From Bog-532 sp963742865 (GTDB taxonomy: Bacteria > Actinomycetota > Actinomycetes > Streptosporangiales > Streptosporangiaceae): a stretch of 64,000 bases of DNA. The position numbers and the translations under genes are program-made. The stretch spans positions 1-64,000 of the forward strand of contig CAVUNW010000039.1 of the NCBI GenBank assembly GCA_963742865.1. Direction: 5' to 3'. Below are positions 17,892-26,595 of the stretch, in pieces (position 1 is the first letter of the stretch; every line of letters starts with the position of its first letter). The notes below the pieces were generated by a model. The model made no database searches, was not told the DNA's origin, and saw only the letters and a program-made list of their open reading frames with translations.

Positions 17892-19859
17892 ATGCCCGGC
17901 ACTCCTGCCCAGACCGCCAAAGGCCAGACCGCCAAAGGCCAGACCGCCAAAGGCCCGAGCGTGGACAACCTGTTCCCGCCGATCGCCGACTACGGATTCC
18001 TGTCGAACTGCGAGCAGAGCTGCCTGGTCGCGCCGGACGGGTCGGTCGAATGGCTGTGCCTGCCGCGCCCGGATTCGCCGAGCGTCTTCGCGGCGCTGCT
18101 GGACCGGGCGGCCGGCCTGTTCCGGTTCGGTCCCGGCAACACCTACGTTCCGCAGCATCGCCGGTACGTGCCGGGGACGATGGTGCTGGAAACGACCTGG
18201 CAGGCCCCGACGGGGTGGATGGTCGTCCAGGACTTCCTGGCCATTGGCCCGGTCCCGCACGAGGGACGGCGGCCCGACTATCATCGCGCCCCGGCTGACT
18301 TCGGCGCCGTCGGGTCGCTCGTCCGGATCGCGACGTGCATCAGCGGGCGGGTCGAGGCCGTCGTGAACTGCGGGCCGCTGTTCAACTACGGATCCGTCGG
18401 CGGCACCTGGAGCTATTCGGGCGAGGGCTATGACGCGATGACCATCGCCGCCGCGGAGGGCGACACGCAGCTCAGCCTGGCGGGCAGCATCCCGCTCGGC
18501 GTGCTGGGCGCCCGCTGTTACGGCCGCACGACGCTCACGCAGGGCCAGTCGGCGTTCGTCGCGCTGTCCTGGGGAGATTCCCGCGCGCCGGCTGACCAGG
18601 ACGAGGCGTTCAGCGCGCTGAGCACCACGGTCGATTACTGGCGCGACTGGCTGAGCTCGGCCAAGATCCCCGACCATCCGTGGAAGCCCTACCTCGACCG
18701 CAGCGCGCTGACCCTGAAGGGGCTCAGCTACGCCCCCACCGGCGCCATCATGGCCGCGGCGACGACCTCGCTGCCGGAAACGCCCGGCGGGGCGCGCAAC
18801 TGGGACTACCGGTTCACCTGGATCAGGGATTCGGCGTTCATGCTCCGCTCGCTGTACCGCCTGGGTTTCGACTGGGAGGCGATCGAGTACTGGGGCTTCG
18901 TCCTGGACGCCATCACTGGCGGCGGTGACCTCAACCGCAAACCCGAGCTGCAGATCATGTACGGCATCGGCGGGGAGCGCGACCTCACCGAGCGGACCCT
19001 CGACCACCTGTCCGGGTGGCGCGGGGCGCGCCCGGTCCGGGTCGGCAACGGGGCCTGGAACCAGCAGCAGCACGACGTGTGGGGAATGATCATCGACGCC
19101 CTCGACGTCCAGTTCCACCAGGCGGCCTCCCAGATCGTCACGCCGGTGTGGGAAGGGCTCGCCAGCTTCGTGGACGCCGCCCTGCAGCACTGGCGGGAGC
19201 CCGATCAGGGCATCTGGGAAGTCCGCGGTGACCCCAAGCATTTCGTAGCGTCGAAGGTGATGTGCTGGGTGGCGGCCGCGCGCGGCGCCGACCTGGCCGA
19301 GGCGCGGGGCCAGGCCGACCGCGCCAAGCGCTGGCGGGCAGGCGCCGACGAGATCAAGGCCGAGGTCCTGGAGAAGGGCGTGTCCGACCGGGGCGTGTTC
19401 CGGCAGCACTACGAGACCGACGACCTCGACGCCTCGCTGCTGCTGCTGCCCATCATGGGATTCCTGCCCCCCGACGACAAGCGCCTCATCTCGACCGTAC
19501 TGGCCATCGCCGACGAGCTGACCCAGGACGGCCTGGTCCTGCGCTACAAGGTCGAGGGAACCGACACCGGGTTCGACGGCGAGGAAGGCACCTTCACCAT
19601 CTGCTCCTTCTGGCTGGTGACCGCGCTGGCCATGATCGGCGAGAACCAACGCGCGCGCGCCCTGTGCGAGAAGCTGCTGTCGTTCGCCGGACCGCTGCAG
19701 CTGTACGCGGAAGAGATCGACGCGACGACCGGTCAGCATCTCGGCAATTTCCCGCAGGCCTTCACGCACCTGGCGCTGATCGAGGCGGTATCGCTGCTCA
19801 TCGAGTCCGACCGCGCGGGCGATTCCGGCCCTTCGTACAACCCGCCTCCCGTCATCTAA
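17892..19859 (+). CDS. Glycoside hydrolase family 15 (glucoamylase/trehalase-like)
   Basis: Cytoplasmic GH15 enzyme of 655 residues that releases glucose from alpha-glucans or trehalose by inversion. After a repeated QTAKG leader, the N-terminal super-sandwich begins with PPIADYGFLSNCEQSCLVAPDGSVEWLCLP (two adjoining motifs of the family). The (alpha/alpha)6 barrel has RNWDYRFTWIRDSAF, a first catalytic glutamate near GIWEVRG, and a second in EEGTFTICSFW. The domain order is that of actinobacterial GH15 proteins, which include trehalases and glucoamylases, so the substrate is left open. It begins 33 bp after the GMC remnant and is likely on the transcript controlled from copy 3. Confidence 0.88.
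   Translation: MPGTPAQTAKGQTAKGQTAKGPSVDNLFPPIADYGFLSNCEQSCLVAPDGSVEWLCLPRPDSPSVFAALLDRAAGLFRFGPGNTYVPQHRRYVPGTMVLETTWQAPTGWMVVQDFLAIGPVPHEGRRPDYHRAPADFGAVGSLVRIATCISGRVEAVVNCGPLFNYGSVGGTWSYSGEGYDAMTIAAAEGDTQLSLAGSIPLGVLGARCYGRTTLTQGQSAFVALSWGDSRAPADQDEAFSALSTTVDYWRDWLSSAKIPDHPWKPYLDRSALTLKGLSYAPTGAIMAAATTSLPETPGGARNWDYRFTWIRDSAFMLRSLYRLGFDWEAIEYWGFVLDAITGGGDLNRKPELQIMYGIGGERDLTERTLDHLSGWRGARPVRVGNGAWNQQQHDVWGMIIDALDVQFHQAASQIVTPVWEGLASFVDAALQHWREPDQGIWEVRGDPKHFVASKVMCWVAAARGADLAEARGQADRAKRWRAGADEIKAEVLEKGVSDRGVFRQHYETDDLDASLLLLPIMGFLPPDDKRLISTVLAIADELTQDGLVLRYKVEGTDTGFDGEEGTFTICSFWLVTALAMIGENQRARALCEKLLSFAGPLQLYAEEIDATTGQHLGNFPQAFTHLALIEAVSLLIESDRAGDSGPSYNPPPVI
17910..17954 (+). repeat. 15-bp tandem repeat, three copies, in the GH15 leader
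   Basis: CAGACCGCCAAAGGC repeated three times, encoding QTAKG three times. An in-frame expansion in an unstructured N-terminus. Confidence 0.9.
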
Positions 19860-19888
19860 ACCGGCAGGAGACCGGAGAGGAGCCAGGG

Positions 19889-20287
19889 ACGGACAACAGC
19901 CGCCACGAGGAGAACTCAGCCAGTCCCGCGGCTGCCGCGGCCGAAACCGAGCCGGATGCCCGGTTTACGTTCGCCAACGAGCGGACGTTCCTGGCCTGGA
20001 GCCGCACCGCGCTCGCGCTGGTGACCGCGGGGCTGGCGATCGTCCAGTTGCTGCCGCCCTTCCCCGGTGTCCCCTGGGGCCGGCGCATCATCGGAACCCC
20101 GCTGATCCTCCTCGGCTCGGCCGTCGCCATCATCAGCTACCGCGAATGGATGGCCAATCAGCGGGCACTTCGCCGCGGTGAGCCGGTGGGCCGCTCGTGG
20201 CTGCCCTGGATCCTGGCCGTGACGATCGCGGCCGTTGGGCTGGTCGCCCTGGCGCTTTCCCTCCTGTCGGGGGTGGTGGCGCATTGA
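19889..20287 (+). CDS. DUF202 (YidH-like) membrane protein, start codon unclear
   Basis: The frame encodes RFTFANERTFLAWSRTALAL followed by three hydrophobic helices, the signature of the DUF202/YidH family of small inner-membrane proteins. No ATG, GTG or TTG lies between the end of the GH15 gene and the domain. The best ribosome-binding site (GGAGAGGAG, 19874-19882) is followed 6 bases later by ACG at 19889, which I use as a provisional start. ACG would be exceptional; a point error (ATG to ACG) or an upstream frameshift is more likely. It overlaps the next DUF202 gene by 4 bases (TTGA). Function unknown. Confidence 0.6.
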   Translation, partial: TDNSRHEENSASPAAAAAETEPDARFTFANERTFLAWSRTALALVTAGLAIVQLLPPFPGVPWGRRIIGTPLILLGSAVAIISYREWMANQRALRRGEPVGRSWLPWILAVTIAAVGLVALALSLLSGVVAH

Positions 20288-20595
20288 CGGCGCCCGCCGA
20301 CGACATCGAGGACGCCGATCCAGGCCTGGCCCGGGCGAGGACGGCCCTTTCCTGGACGCGGACGGCGATCTCGTTCGCGGCTCTGGGGGCCGCCATCCTC
20401 AAGAGCCGTCCGTATGCGGGCATCCCGATCCTGGTCCTCAGCGGCCTGATCTGGGGACTGGGCCAGCTGGCCGGCGCACCGGGCACGGGCCGGGCCCGGG
20501 CCCGCCGCCTGCTGCTCATCGCCGTCGCCATCACGGGCGTCTCGGTCGTCGCGCTGGCAATCGCCCTGCTTAGTCCCGAGCGCGGCGGCCGCTGA
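20284..20595 (+). CDS. DUF202 membrane protein, second copy
   Basis: A 103-residue protein. DPGLARARTALSWTRTAISFAALGAA is the DUF202 core, here given in two overlapping pieces, with three predicted helices. I choose TTG 20284, which overlaps the stop of the preceding DUF202 gene (TTGA) and implies translational coupling; upstream in-frame starts would lie inside that gene. Tandem DUF202 genes are common and may form a heteromeric membrane complex, though no function is established. Its last 26 bp overlap the 3' end of the convergent GCS2 gene. Confidence 0.75.
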   Translation: MTAPADDIEDADPGLARARTALSWTRTAISFAALGAAILKSRPYAGIPILVLSGLIWGLGQLAGAPGTGRARARRLLLIAVAITGVSVVALAIALLSPERGGR

Positions 20596-21799
20596 GATAC
20601 GGGTATAACTCCGGCCGACGCGCTGACTGTCCGGCGGGCGGTTCCGGGACCGCCAGCCAATCGGTGCTGGTAGCGCGAGTTTCCGCCACCAGGGCGTCGA
20701 CGACCGCCGGGAGGCCGCTGCTGGCGTACACCGCGCGCTGCCGGGCCGCCGAACTGCCCCGGGCCAGGGCCGAGGCCGTGAGGTCCGCCACCAGCTCCCA
20801 GTCGCCGGTCGACTCCAGCGCCGGGCGCAGGCCCGTCAGCAGCTGCCCGACGAGCAGGCCAGCTGGCACCGGGGACGCGGTCACGGGATCGACGAGATTG
20901 CCCTCCAGGCCGGACTGGGCGGCGCGCCACATCGCGGCCTCGAGCAGCTCAGCGCGGACGGGCAGCGGCGGGTGGCCCGCTCTGGCCGCGGCGCTCTCCC
21001 GTATCACCAGCGCGCGGAAGAGGCCGGCCAGGAGGACCACATCCGCCAGGCGCGGGCAGGCGTCGCAGACACGCAGCTCCACGGTAGGCAGATGATCCGA
21101 GGGCCGGACATCGAAGTAGATCATGCCGGGGTCACTGATGACACCGGACCGGACGAGGTCAGCGACGGTCTGGTCGTAGGCCGCCGCCGACTCGAACCCG
21201 CCCAGGGTGCCCGTGGTGGGCCAGCGCCGCCAGATCAGGGTGCGGTAGCTGGCGTAGCCCGTGTCCACGCCCAGCCAGAAGGGCGAGCTCGCCGACAGCG
21301 CCAGCAGGGCCGGCACCCAGGGCGCCATCCGGTGCGAGACAGCCACGGCCAGGTCGCGATCGGTCACGTCGACGTGCACCTGGACGCCGCAGATCAACTG
21401 CTCCCGGACCAGCATCCGGTACTCGCCCTGCATGTGCTCGTAACGTGCATCCGGGGTGATCTTCAGCAGGTCCGGATCGGCGATGGGAACGGTAGCGGCG
21501 GCCACGATGCCCAGCCCAAGGGGCTGCGCCACGGCGATGGCGGCCCGCCGTAGGGATGCTACGTCCTCGGCGAGGTCGGCGAGGCGGACCCAGGGCAGGC
21601 TGTTCGCCTCCAGCACGGATTGCTGGAGTTCTGAGCCGAAGCTGTCCGCGGGCAACTGGCCCACGAGACGGCCGGCCTGCGCCGTCAGCTGTCGCGTCCC
21701 CAGATCGACCAGGTGGAACTCCTCCTCCACCCCGACCGCTACGGACTCCGGACGCTCCGGCGTCAGGCCAGGGCCGTCACTTTTCACCACTACGCGCAC
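20570..21799 (-). CDS. Carboxylate-amine ligase, glutamate-cysteine ligase family 2 (YbdK-like)
   Basis: ATP-grasp-like ligase of 409 residues. The family start is VGVEEEFHLVDLGTRQL (metal/ATP-binding glutamates). Other GCS2 features are LEANSLPWVRLADL, CGVQVHVDVTDRDLAV, SSPFWLGVDTGYASYR and MIYFDVRPSDHLPTVELRV. Members make gamma-glutamyl bonds, some as glutamate-cysteine ligases and others with unknown amines. The gene lies just downstream of a class II glutamine amidotransferase on the same strand (31 bp), an association also seen in low-molecular-weight thiol pathways, and close to glutaminase and glutamate decarboxylase genes. Its exact substrate is unknown. Confidence 0.85.
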   Translation of the reverse strand: MRVVVKSDGPGLTPERPESVAVGVEEEFHLVDLGTRQLTAQAGRLVGQLPADSFGSELQQSVLEANSLPWVRLADLAEDVASLRRAAIAVAQPLGLGIVAAATVPIADPDLLKITPDARYEHMQGEYRMLVREQLICGVQVHVDVTDRDLAVAVSHRMAPWVPALLALSASSPFWLGVDTGYASYRTLIWRRWPTTGTLGGFESAAAYDQTVADLVRSGVISDPGMIYFDVRPSDHLPTVELRVCDACPRLADVVLLAGLFRALVIRESAAARAGHPPLPVRAELLEAAMWRAAQSGLEGNLVDPVTASPVPAGLLVGQLLTGLRPALESTGDWELVADLTASALARGSSAARQRAVYASSGLPAVVDALVAETRATSTDWLAVPEPPAGQSARRPELYPYLSGRRARD

Positions 21800-21829
21800 T
21801 TCACGTCGGGTGCCCGGGCGCTGGCATCA

Positions 21830-22672
21830 TTATCCGACGTTCGATGGGGGCCTCGGCGTGAAGGACATGAGCTCGTCATGCCCCTTGCTGACCACTCCAT
21901 AGCTAGCCTCAGGTACCTCGATCCACGCGCCGGGGAGATCACCGACGGGCTCCGAGACCACGAGCCGCGCGTCATCGGACACCTGCCGCAGAACCTCCCG
22001 GTCGGGATACATCTCTCTGAGCATGCTGACGGCGCGGTTGAAGAACAGCGATCGTGATTTGCCCTCGGTGGAGTACCGGAACGCCCATATGCTCTCACCG
22101 TCGGTGGTCGCGATCGTGCCCTGGAACGGGTACTTGACGCCGTGGGCCTGGCCGCGGGCCTCGATGAACCCGATGGCGCGCGCGACCGCCTCGGGCGGAT
22201 TGTCCTCCAGGCCGAAGGTGAGCGCCAGGTAGAACAGGATCTCACTGTCCGTCTGCCCTTTGATCTCGGCAAAAAGCGATTCGTCGATAGTGAGCACCGC
22301 ATCGCGTTTGTACGTCGCGAAGCCGTCGACGAATCCGTTGTGCATCCACAGCCAGTGGCCGTGGCGGAACGGGTGGCAGTTCGTCTGCTGAACGGCCGAC
22401 CCGATCGCCGCGCGAATATGCGTGAAGAACAGCGGCGAGGTCACGTGGCCCGTGAGCTCGCGCAGGTTCTGGTCGTTCCAGGCCGGCTCGGTGCCGTGCA
22501 TGACCCCGGGGGTAGGCGCGGCGTCGTACCAGCCGACGCCGAAGCCGTCGCCGTTCGTGGTCTCAGCCCCGAGCTTGGAGTGCAGGCTCTGGTCGATCAG
22601 CGAGTTGACCGGCGTGTAGAGCACGTCTGAGAGCAAGATGGGTGAACCGCTGTAAGCGAGCCAGCGACACAT
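21830..22672 (-). CDS. Class II glutamine amidotransferase (YafJ/EgtC-like)
   Basis: Ntn-hydrolase of 280 residues. ATG 22672 gives MCRWLAYSGSP, with Cys2 becoming the N-terminal nucleophile after Met removal; GAAGGAGG lies upstream. Other family features are NGDGFGVGWYD, FFTHIRAA, NCHPFRHGHWLWMHNG (oxyanion/glutamine site) and TDSEILFYLAL. YafJ-like and EgtC-like proteins hydrolyse glutamine or gamma-glutamyl amides. Pairing with the adjacent GCS2 ligase suggests formation and removal of a gamma-glutamyl group on an unknown amine or thiol. The open frame continues upstream far into glsA antisense, which I reject. Confidence 0.88.
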   Translation of the reverse strand: MCRWLAYSGSPILLSDVLYTPVNSLIDQSLHSKLGAETTNGDGFGVGWYDAAPTPGVMHGTEPAWNDQNLRELTGHVTSPLFFTHIRAAIGSAVQQTNCHPFRHGHWLWMHNGFVDGFATYKRDAVLTIDESLFAEIKGQTDSEILFYLALTFGLEDNPPEAVARAIGFIEARGQAHGVKYPFQGTIATTDGESIWAFRYSTEGKSRSLFFNRAVSMLREMYPDREVLRQVSDDARLVVSEPVGDLPGAWIEVPEASYGVVSKGHDELMSFTPRPPSNVG

Positions 22673-22783
22673 GGGTCGCCTCCTTCGGCCGTGGACTGGA
22701 GCGCTGAGCAGCAGGGGCAAGGCGGCCCAGGCCGGCTCAATGGTGCCTGCCCGCAGGCTATGGCGCCGGCCGCGCGGCCAGCA

Positions 22784-22800
22784 TCCCTCTTGGCGGGTGA
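22784..22800. promoter_or_regulatory. Degenerate island palindrome between amidotransferase and glsA
   Basis: The right arm GGGTGA is exact; the left arm is TCCCTC (four of six) with the same 5-bp spacer. It lies in the divergent region, 111 bp from the amidotransferase start and 163 bp from glsA. Weak on its own; the position fits the pattern. Confidence 0.35.
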
Positions 22801-22963
22801 CTCCGGCCGCGCTGACCGCGGCTCGGTACAATCCGCTGCGTCCGGGCGCGGGCCGGACGCGGCTTGGCCGGGGCGGGGCGCCGGGCGGACCGCCCGTGGC
22901 GGGGGATGCATCGCAGCCTGGCTGGAGGCGATCATCTACGGAGCCGCTAACCGGAGGATGACC

Positions 22964-23968
22964 ATGGACCTCGATACCGCCCCGGATGACCGCCCTGAGA
23001 CCGAACGGGTATCTACGGGGACGCTTCCGCCCGATGCTGAGGTGAAGGCTCTCGTCACCGCCGGCTACGAGCGGTTTCTCCATCTCGACGAGGGAGCCGT
23101 GGCCGACTACATTCCGGCCCTCGCGGCGGCGTCGCCCAGCGCCTTCGGGGTTTGCGTGGCCGGGGTTCGCGGGCGGCTCTTCTCGATCGGTGACGCTGAG
23201 CAGGAGTTTGCCATCGAGAGTGTCTCCAAGCTCTTTGTCTTCGCCCTGGTCTGTCACAACCTGGGGCCTGAGGAGGCGCGCCGGAAACTGGGCGTCAACG
23301 CCACCGGCCTGCCCTTCAACTCGGTGATGGCGATCGAGCTCAACGCCGACCGGACGATGAACCCCCTGGTCAACGCCGGGGCTATAGCCACCACGAGCCT
23401 GGTGCCGGGTACGACGGCCGAGGAGAAATTCGAGAGCATCGTCGCCGGGATGTCGCGCTTCGCGGGGCGGCGCCTGGTGCTGGACGAGGACGTCTACACG
23501 TCCGAGGCAGCCACCAACGACCGCAATCGGGGTGTCGCCCACCTCCTCGACGGCTACGGCCGCATGTACTGCGACCCCGATCTCGCCACCGATGTCTACA
23601 CCCGCCAATGTTCGCTGCGCGTGACCGCGCGGGACCTGGCCGTCATGGGGGCGACGCTGGCGAACGGCGGACGGAATCCGGTCACCGGTGAGCAGGCCAT
23701 CGACACCCACCACTGCAAGCGAATTTTGGCCGTACTGGCCACGGCCGGGCTCTACGAGCATTCCGGCGAGTGGCTGTACGACGTTGGCCTCCCCGGCAAA
23801 AGCGGAGTCGGCGGAGGCATCGTGACGGTGTCGCCAGGCAAGGGCAGCATTGGCACGTTCTCCCCGCCGCTCGATGAGGCCGGCAACAGCGTGCGGGGCC
23901 AGAAGGTCACCAGGTACCTCTCAGAAGCGCTCGGGCTCAACCTCTTTGTCTCGGCTCCCGCGGCCTGA
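22964..23968 (+). CDS. glsA: Glutaminase
   Basis: Beta-lactamase-fold glutaminase of 334 residues that hydrolyses glutamine to glutamate and ammonia in the cytoplasm. The catalytic serine and lysine are in FAIESVSKLF, followed by NPLVNAGAIATTSL, TNDRNRGVAHLL, TRQCSLRVTARDLAVMGATL and GKSGVGGGIV, all family landmarks. ATG 22964 is chosen because GGAGG ends 6 bases before it. The length is within the usual range (about 310-330) with an N-terminal extension of about 20. It lies 1.2 kb from gadB on the same strand. In E. coli, glutaminase plus glutamate decarboxylase form a glutamine-driven acid-resistance pathway, and the same logic is possible here. Confidence 0.93.
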   Translation: MDLDTAPDDRPETERVSTGTLPPDAEVKALVTAGYERFLHLDEGAVADYIPALAAASPSAFGVCVAGVRGRLFSIGDAEQEFAIESVSKLFVFALVCHNLGPEEARRKLGVNATGLPFNSVMAIELNADRTMNPLVNAGAIATTSLVPGTTAEEKFESIVAGMSRFAGRRLVLDEDVYTSEAATNDRNRGVAHLLDGYGRMYCDPDLATDVYTRQCSLRVTARDLAVMGATLANGGRNPVTGEQAIDTHHCKRILAVLATAGLYEHSGEWLYDVGLPGKSGVGGGIVTVSPGKGSIGTFSPPLDEAGNSVRGQKVTRYLSEALGLNLFVSAPAA

Positions 23969-24076
23969 CGTGGCCGGATCATCGCTTTACTCCGCGCCGG
24001 GCCGCGCCACGATCCGCTTCCACCAGTACGTATGACGGCTGGTCGGTTCCGCGAAAGGGCGCCTATACCGGCCAGG

Positions 24077-24922
24077 TCAAGTGTCGCTGGCGGTGGGGGC
24101 CGGGGCGGGGACGTTGCTTTTCTCGGTGATGGTGCGTTCGGGCAGCAGCAGCAGGGCCCCGGCGAGGAAGCACAGCGCGCCGATAAAGGTACCCAGATTC
24201 GACCGCTCGGCGTCACGCAACTGGCCGGTCACCGGGCTGATGTAGCCGGCCACGGCGGAGACGCCGAAGGCCACGGAGCCGATCAGGTTGAGCAGCGTGA
24301 TCCACCATCCCCACGATCGGGGCTGCCAGCCGGCCCAGCCGTGACAGACCTCGAACCAGGCCAGCGCGCTGGCCACCAGGAAGCAGACGGAGCCGATGGC
24401 ATCGGGCCGCCATACGTGCTGATGCGCGGCCGAGGCGGTGAGGTCGGCCCGGAGCGCGTTCCCGGTACTGAGGTTGAAGAACACGGTCCCGGCCAGCTGG
24501 ATCGCCGTCGCGCACCAGTCGATCCGGCGGGGCTGGAAGACGAAGAAGCGCCGCCGGGCCGCGTGTGATGGCTGCGGGCCCGCATCCACGGCCTCCCGGT
24601 AGCTCAGAAAACCAGCCGCGGTGAAGAACAGTGAGCCGATGAAGAAGGTCCCGGCGTCCCAGCGGGTCCCCACGGCACTGGCGTAGCCGGGGACCGCGCC
24701 GACGGCGAACAGCAGCGAGCCCACGGCGAACAGGACAGCGATCCACCAGTCCCGCGCCCGGGGAGCCCACCACGTCGAGCCGGCCGCTGCGGCGTCCTGC
24801 AGATGCTTGCGGTGGCGGCGGGAATCCCAGTGCGCCACCACGCCGTCCGGGCGGACGTGCTCGACGAAGGTCACGAAGGGGCCGACCCGGCCCTGCCGGT
24901 CGTCGCGCTCCCGCACGGACAT
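24077..24922 (-). CDS. YrhK-like multi-pass membrane protein
   Basis: 281 residues with about seven hydrophobic helices after a charged N-terminus. Two similar halves recur: WWIAVLFAVGSLLFAVGAVPG with FFIGSLFFTAAGFLSYREA, and WWITLLNLIGSVAFGVSAVAG with FIGALCFLAGALLLLPE. A central block, RRFFVFQPRRIDWCATAIQL, separates them. The pattern of short helix pairs resembles the YrhK domain, repeated. Start ATG 24922. It is divergent from gadB, with an operator copy between them (71 bp from this start). Function unknown; an acid- or envelope-stress role is only suggested by its neighbours. Confidence 0.7.
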   Translation of the reverse strand: MSVRERDDRQGRVGPFVTFVEHVRPDGVVAHWDSRRHRKHLQDAAAAGSTWWAPRARDWWIAVLFAVGSLLFAVGAVPGYASAVGTRWDAGTFFIGSLFFTAAGFLSYREAVDAGPQPSHAARRRFFVFQPRRIDWCATAIQLAGTVFFNLSTGNALRADLTASAAHQHVWRPDAIGSVCFLVASALAWFEVCHGWAGWQPRSWGWWITLLNLIGSVAFGVSAVAGYISPVTGQLRDAERSNLGTFIGALCFLAGALLLLPERTITEKSNVPAPAPTASDT

Positions 24923-24992
24923 CGGGGTCCTATCTGATCGGTTCAGCCCACTCGCCCTGATAGCAGACTGCCCGGCCCTGACGCGTGCGACC

Positions 24993-25009
24993 TCACCCGC
25001 TGGAGGTGA
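24993..25009. promoter_or_regulatory. Island palindrome copy, one mismatch (TCACCC-GCTGG-AGGTGA)
   Basis: Lies in the divergent promoter region of the YrhK-like gene (70 bp) and gadB (114 bp). One mismatch in the right arm. Confidence 0.65.
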
Positions 25010-25123
25010 TGCGGCCCTGCTCAGGGGCGGCCAGCATGGCGAGTAGTGCCGCCTCCGGCCGGACAGCGAATGCCACGGCACGCGATCACGGGGCGGGTGT
25101 TCCGATCGAGGAGGCGGGGGATT

Positions 25124-26524
25124 ATGGCGTTGCACGAACGTGACACGGTCCGTGACCAGCTTGAGGATTGCGTGTTTGCCGACCGGGACCTGACCAGGCC
25201 GGTCGCCAAGTACCGGTTCCCTCAGGATGGAACGCTGCCCAGGGACGCGTTCCAGCTGGTGGCGGACGAGGTGATGCTCGATGGCAACGCGCGGCAGAAC
25301 CTGGCCACGTTCTGCCAGACGTGGGAGGAACGCGAGGTTCTTGGCTTGATGACGCTGTCCATCAACAAGAACCTGATCGACAGGGACGAGTACCCGCAGA
25401 GCGCCGAGATCGAGCGGCGGTGCGTGCACATGATGGCCGACCTGTGGAATGCCCCCGAGGCGGCCAACACGGTGGGCACCTCGGCCATCGGCTCCTCTGA
25501 GGCCTGCATGCTGGCGGGGATGGCGGCCAAGTGGCGGTGGCGGGCCAAGCGCCGGGCCGAAGGCAAGCCGACGGACCGGCCGAACATGGTGTGCGGCCCG
25601 GTGCAGGTGGTATGGCACAAGTTCGCCCGCTACTGGGACATCGAGATGCGTGAGGTCCCGATGTCACCGGGCCGCTACATGATGGATGCCGCGTCGATGC
25701 TGGAACGGGTGGACGAGAACACGATCATGGTGGTGCCGACCCTTGGCGTCACCTACACCGGCGCGTACGAGCCGGTGGAGGAGATGTCGAAGGCGCTGGA
25801 TAAGTTGCAGGCCGACACCGGCCTGGATATCGACATTCACGTGGACGGGGCCAGCGGCGGTTTCCTCGCCCCGTTCTGCGCGCCCGGGGTCGTCTTCGAC
25901 TTCCGCCTTCCCCGGGTTAAGTCGATCAGCGCCTCGGGGCACAAGTTCGGGCTGGCTCCGCTGGGGGTTGGCTGGGTCATCTTCCGGGACATCGGCGAGC
26001 TCCCCGATGACCTCATCTTCCACGTCAACTACCTGGGCGGCGACATGCCGGTGTTCCAGATCAACTTCTCCCGGCCGGCCGGGCAGGTCATCGCCAGCTA
26101 CTACAACTTCCTGCGGCTCGGTCACGAGGGCTACCGCCGCATCCACCAGGCGTCCTACGACATCGGCCAGTACCTCGCCGCCGAGATCGTCAAGCTCGGC
26201 CCCTTCGAGCTGCTGTGTGACAGCAACCCGAACACCGGGATCCCGACGGTCACCTGGCGGATCCGCGACGGCGAGGACCCCGGCTATACCCTGTTCGACC
26301 TGGCCGACCGGCTGCGTGGCCGGGGATGGCAGGTGCCTGCCTACACCCTGACCGGGACGGCCTCCGACATCGCGGTGCAGCGCATCCTGGTCAGGCTCGG
26401 CGTGAGCCAGGACTTGGCAGACCTGCTCCTCGACGACTTCCGGGACGCCGTGGCCCACTTCACGAAGCATCCGGTCACTGTGTCCATGACCAAGGAAGAA
26501 TCAGGCGGGTTCAGCCACCTGTAG
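25124..26524 (+). CDS. gadB: Glutamate decarboxylase (PLP-dependent)
   Basis: Converts glutamate to GABA and CO2, consuming a proton. The PLP lysine is in SASGHKFGLAPLGVGW (Lys274), with HVDGASGGF before it and TSAIGSSEACMLAGMAAKW in the substrate region. ATG 25124 is preceded by GAGGAGG; it gives 466 residues, the same length as E. coli GadB as I recall it. The last residues are FSHL, so a histidine occupies position 465, the position of the C-terminal His that shuts the E. coli enzyme at neutral pH. That suggests pH-gated activity. No GadC-type glutamate/GABA antiporter is in the window. A strong hairpin follows the stop. Confidence 0.94.
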   Translation: MALHERDTVRDQLEDCVFADRDLTRPVAKYRFPQDGTLPRDAFQLVADEVMLDGNARQNLATFCQTWEEREVLGLMTLSINKNLIDRDEYPQSAEIERRCVHMMADLWNAPEAANTVGTSAIGSSEACMLAGMAAKWRWRAKRRAEGKPTDRPNMVCGPVQVVWHKFARYWDIEMREVPMSPGRYMMDAASMLERVDENTIMVVPTLGVTYTGAYEPVEEMSKALDKLQADTGLDIDIHVDGASGGFLAPFCAPGVVFDFRLPRVKSISASGHKFGLAPLGVGWVIFRDIGELPDDLIFHVNYLGGDMPVFQINFSRPAGQVIASYYNFLRLGHEGYRRIHQASYDIGQYLAAEIVKLGPFELLCDSNPNTGIPTVTWRIRDGEDPGYTLFDLADRLRGRGWQVPAYTLTGTASDIAVQRILVRLGVSQDLADLLLDDFRDAVAHFTKHPVTVSMTKEESGGFSHL

Positions 26525-26544
26525 GACCCGCAGCCCGGCATCGG

Positions 26545-26595
26545 GCCGGTCACTGCAGCCGTAGCTGCGCCGGAGACGGCGGTGCAGTGACCGGC
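26545..26595 (+). terminator. 13-bp perfect inverted repeat after gadB
   Basis: GCCGGTCACTGCA (26545-26557) pairs exactly with 26583-26595 across a 25-base loop, starting 20 bp after the gadB stop. No U-tract follows. Probably a transcription end or mRNA-stabilising hairpin. Confidence 0.6.

Noticed and set aside
21790..21815. TTCACGTCGGGTGCCC upstream of the GCS2 gene as a palindrome copy
   Set aside because: The spacing is 3 rather than 5 and both arms have mismatches.
21830..23761. A 643-codon minus-strand frame
   Set aside because: Its first 360 codons are antisense to glsA; the amidotransferase starts at ATG 22672 with Cys2 and a good ribosome-binding site.
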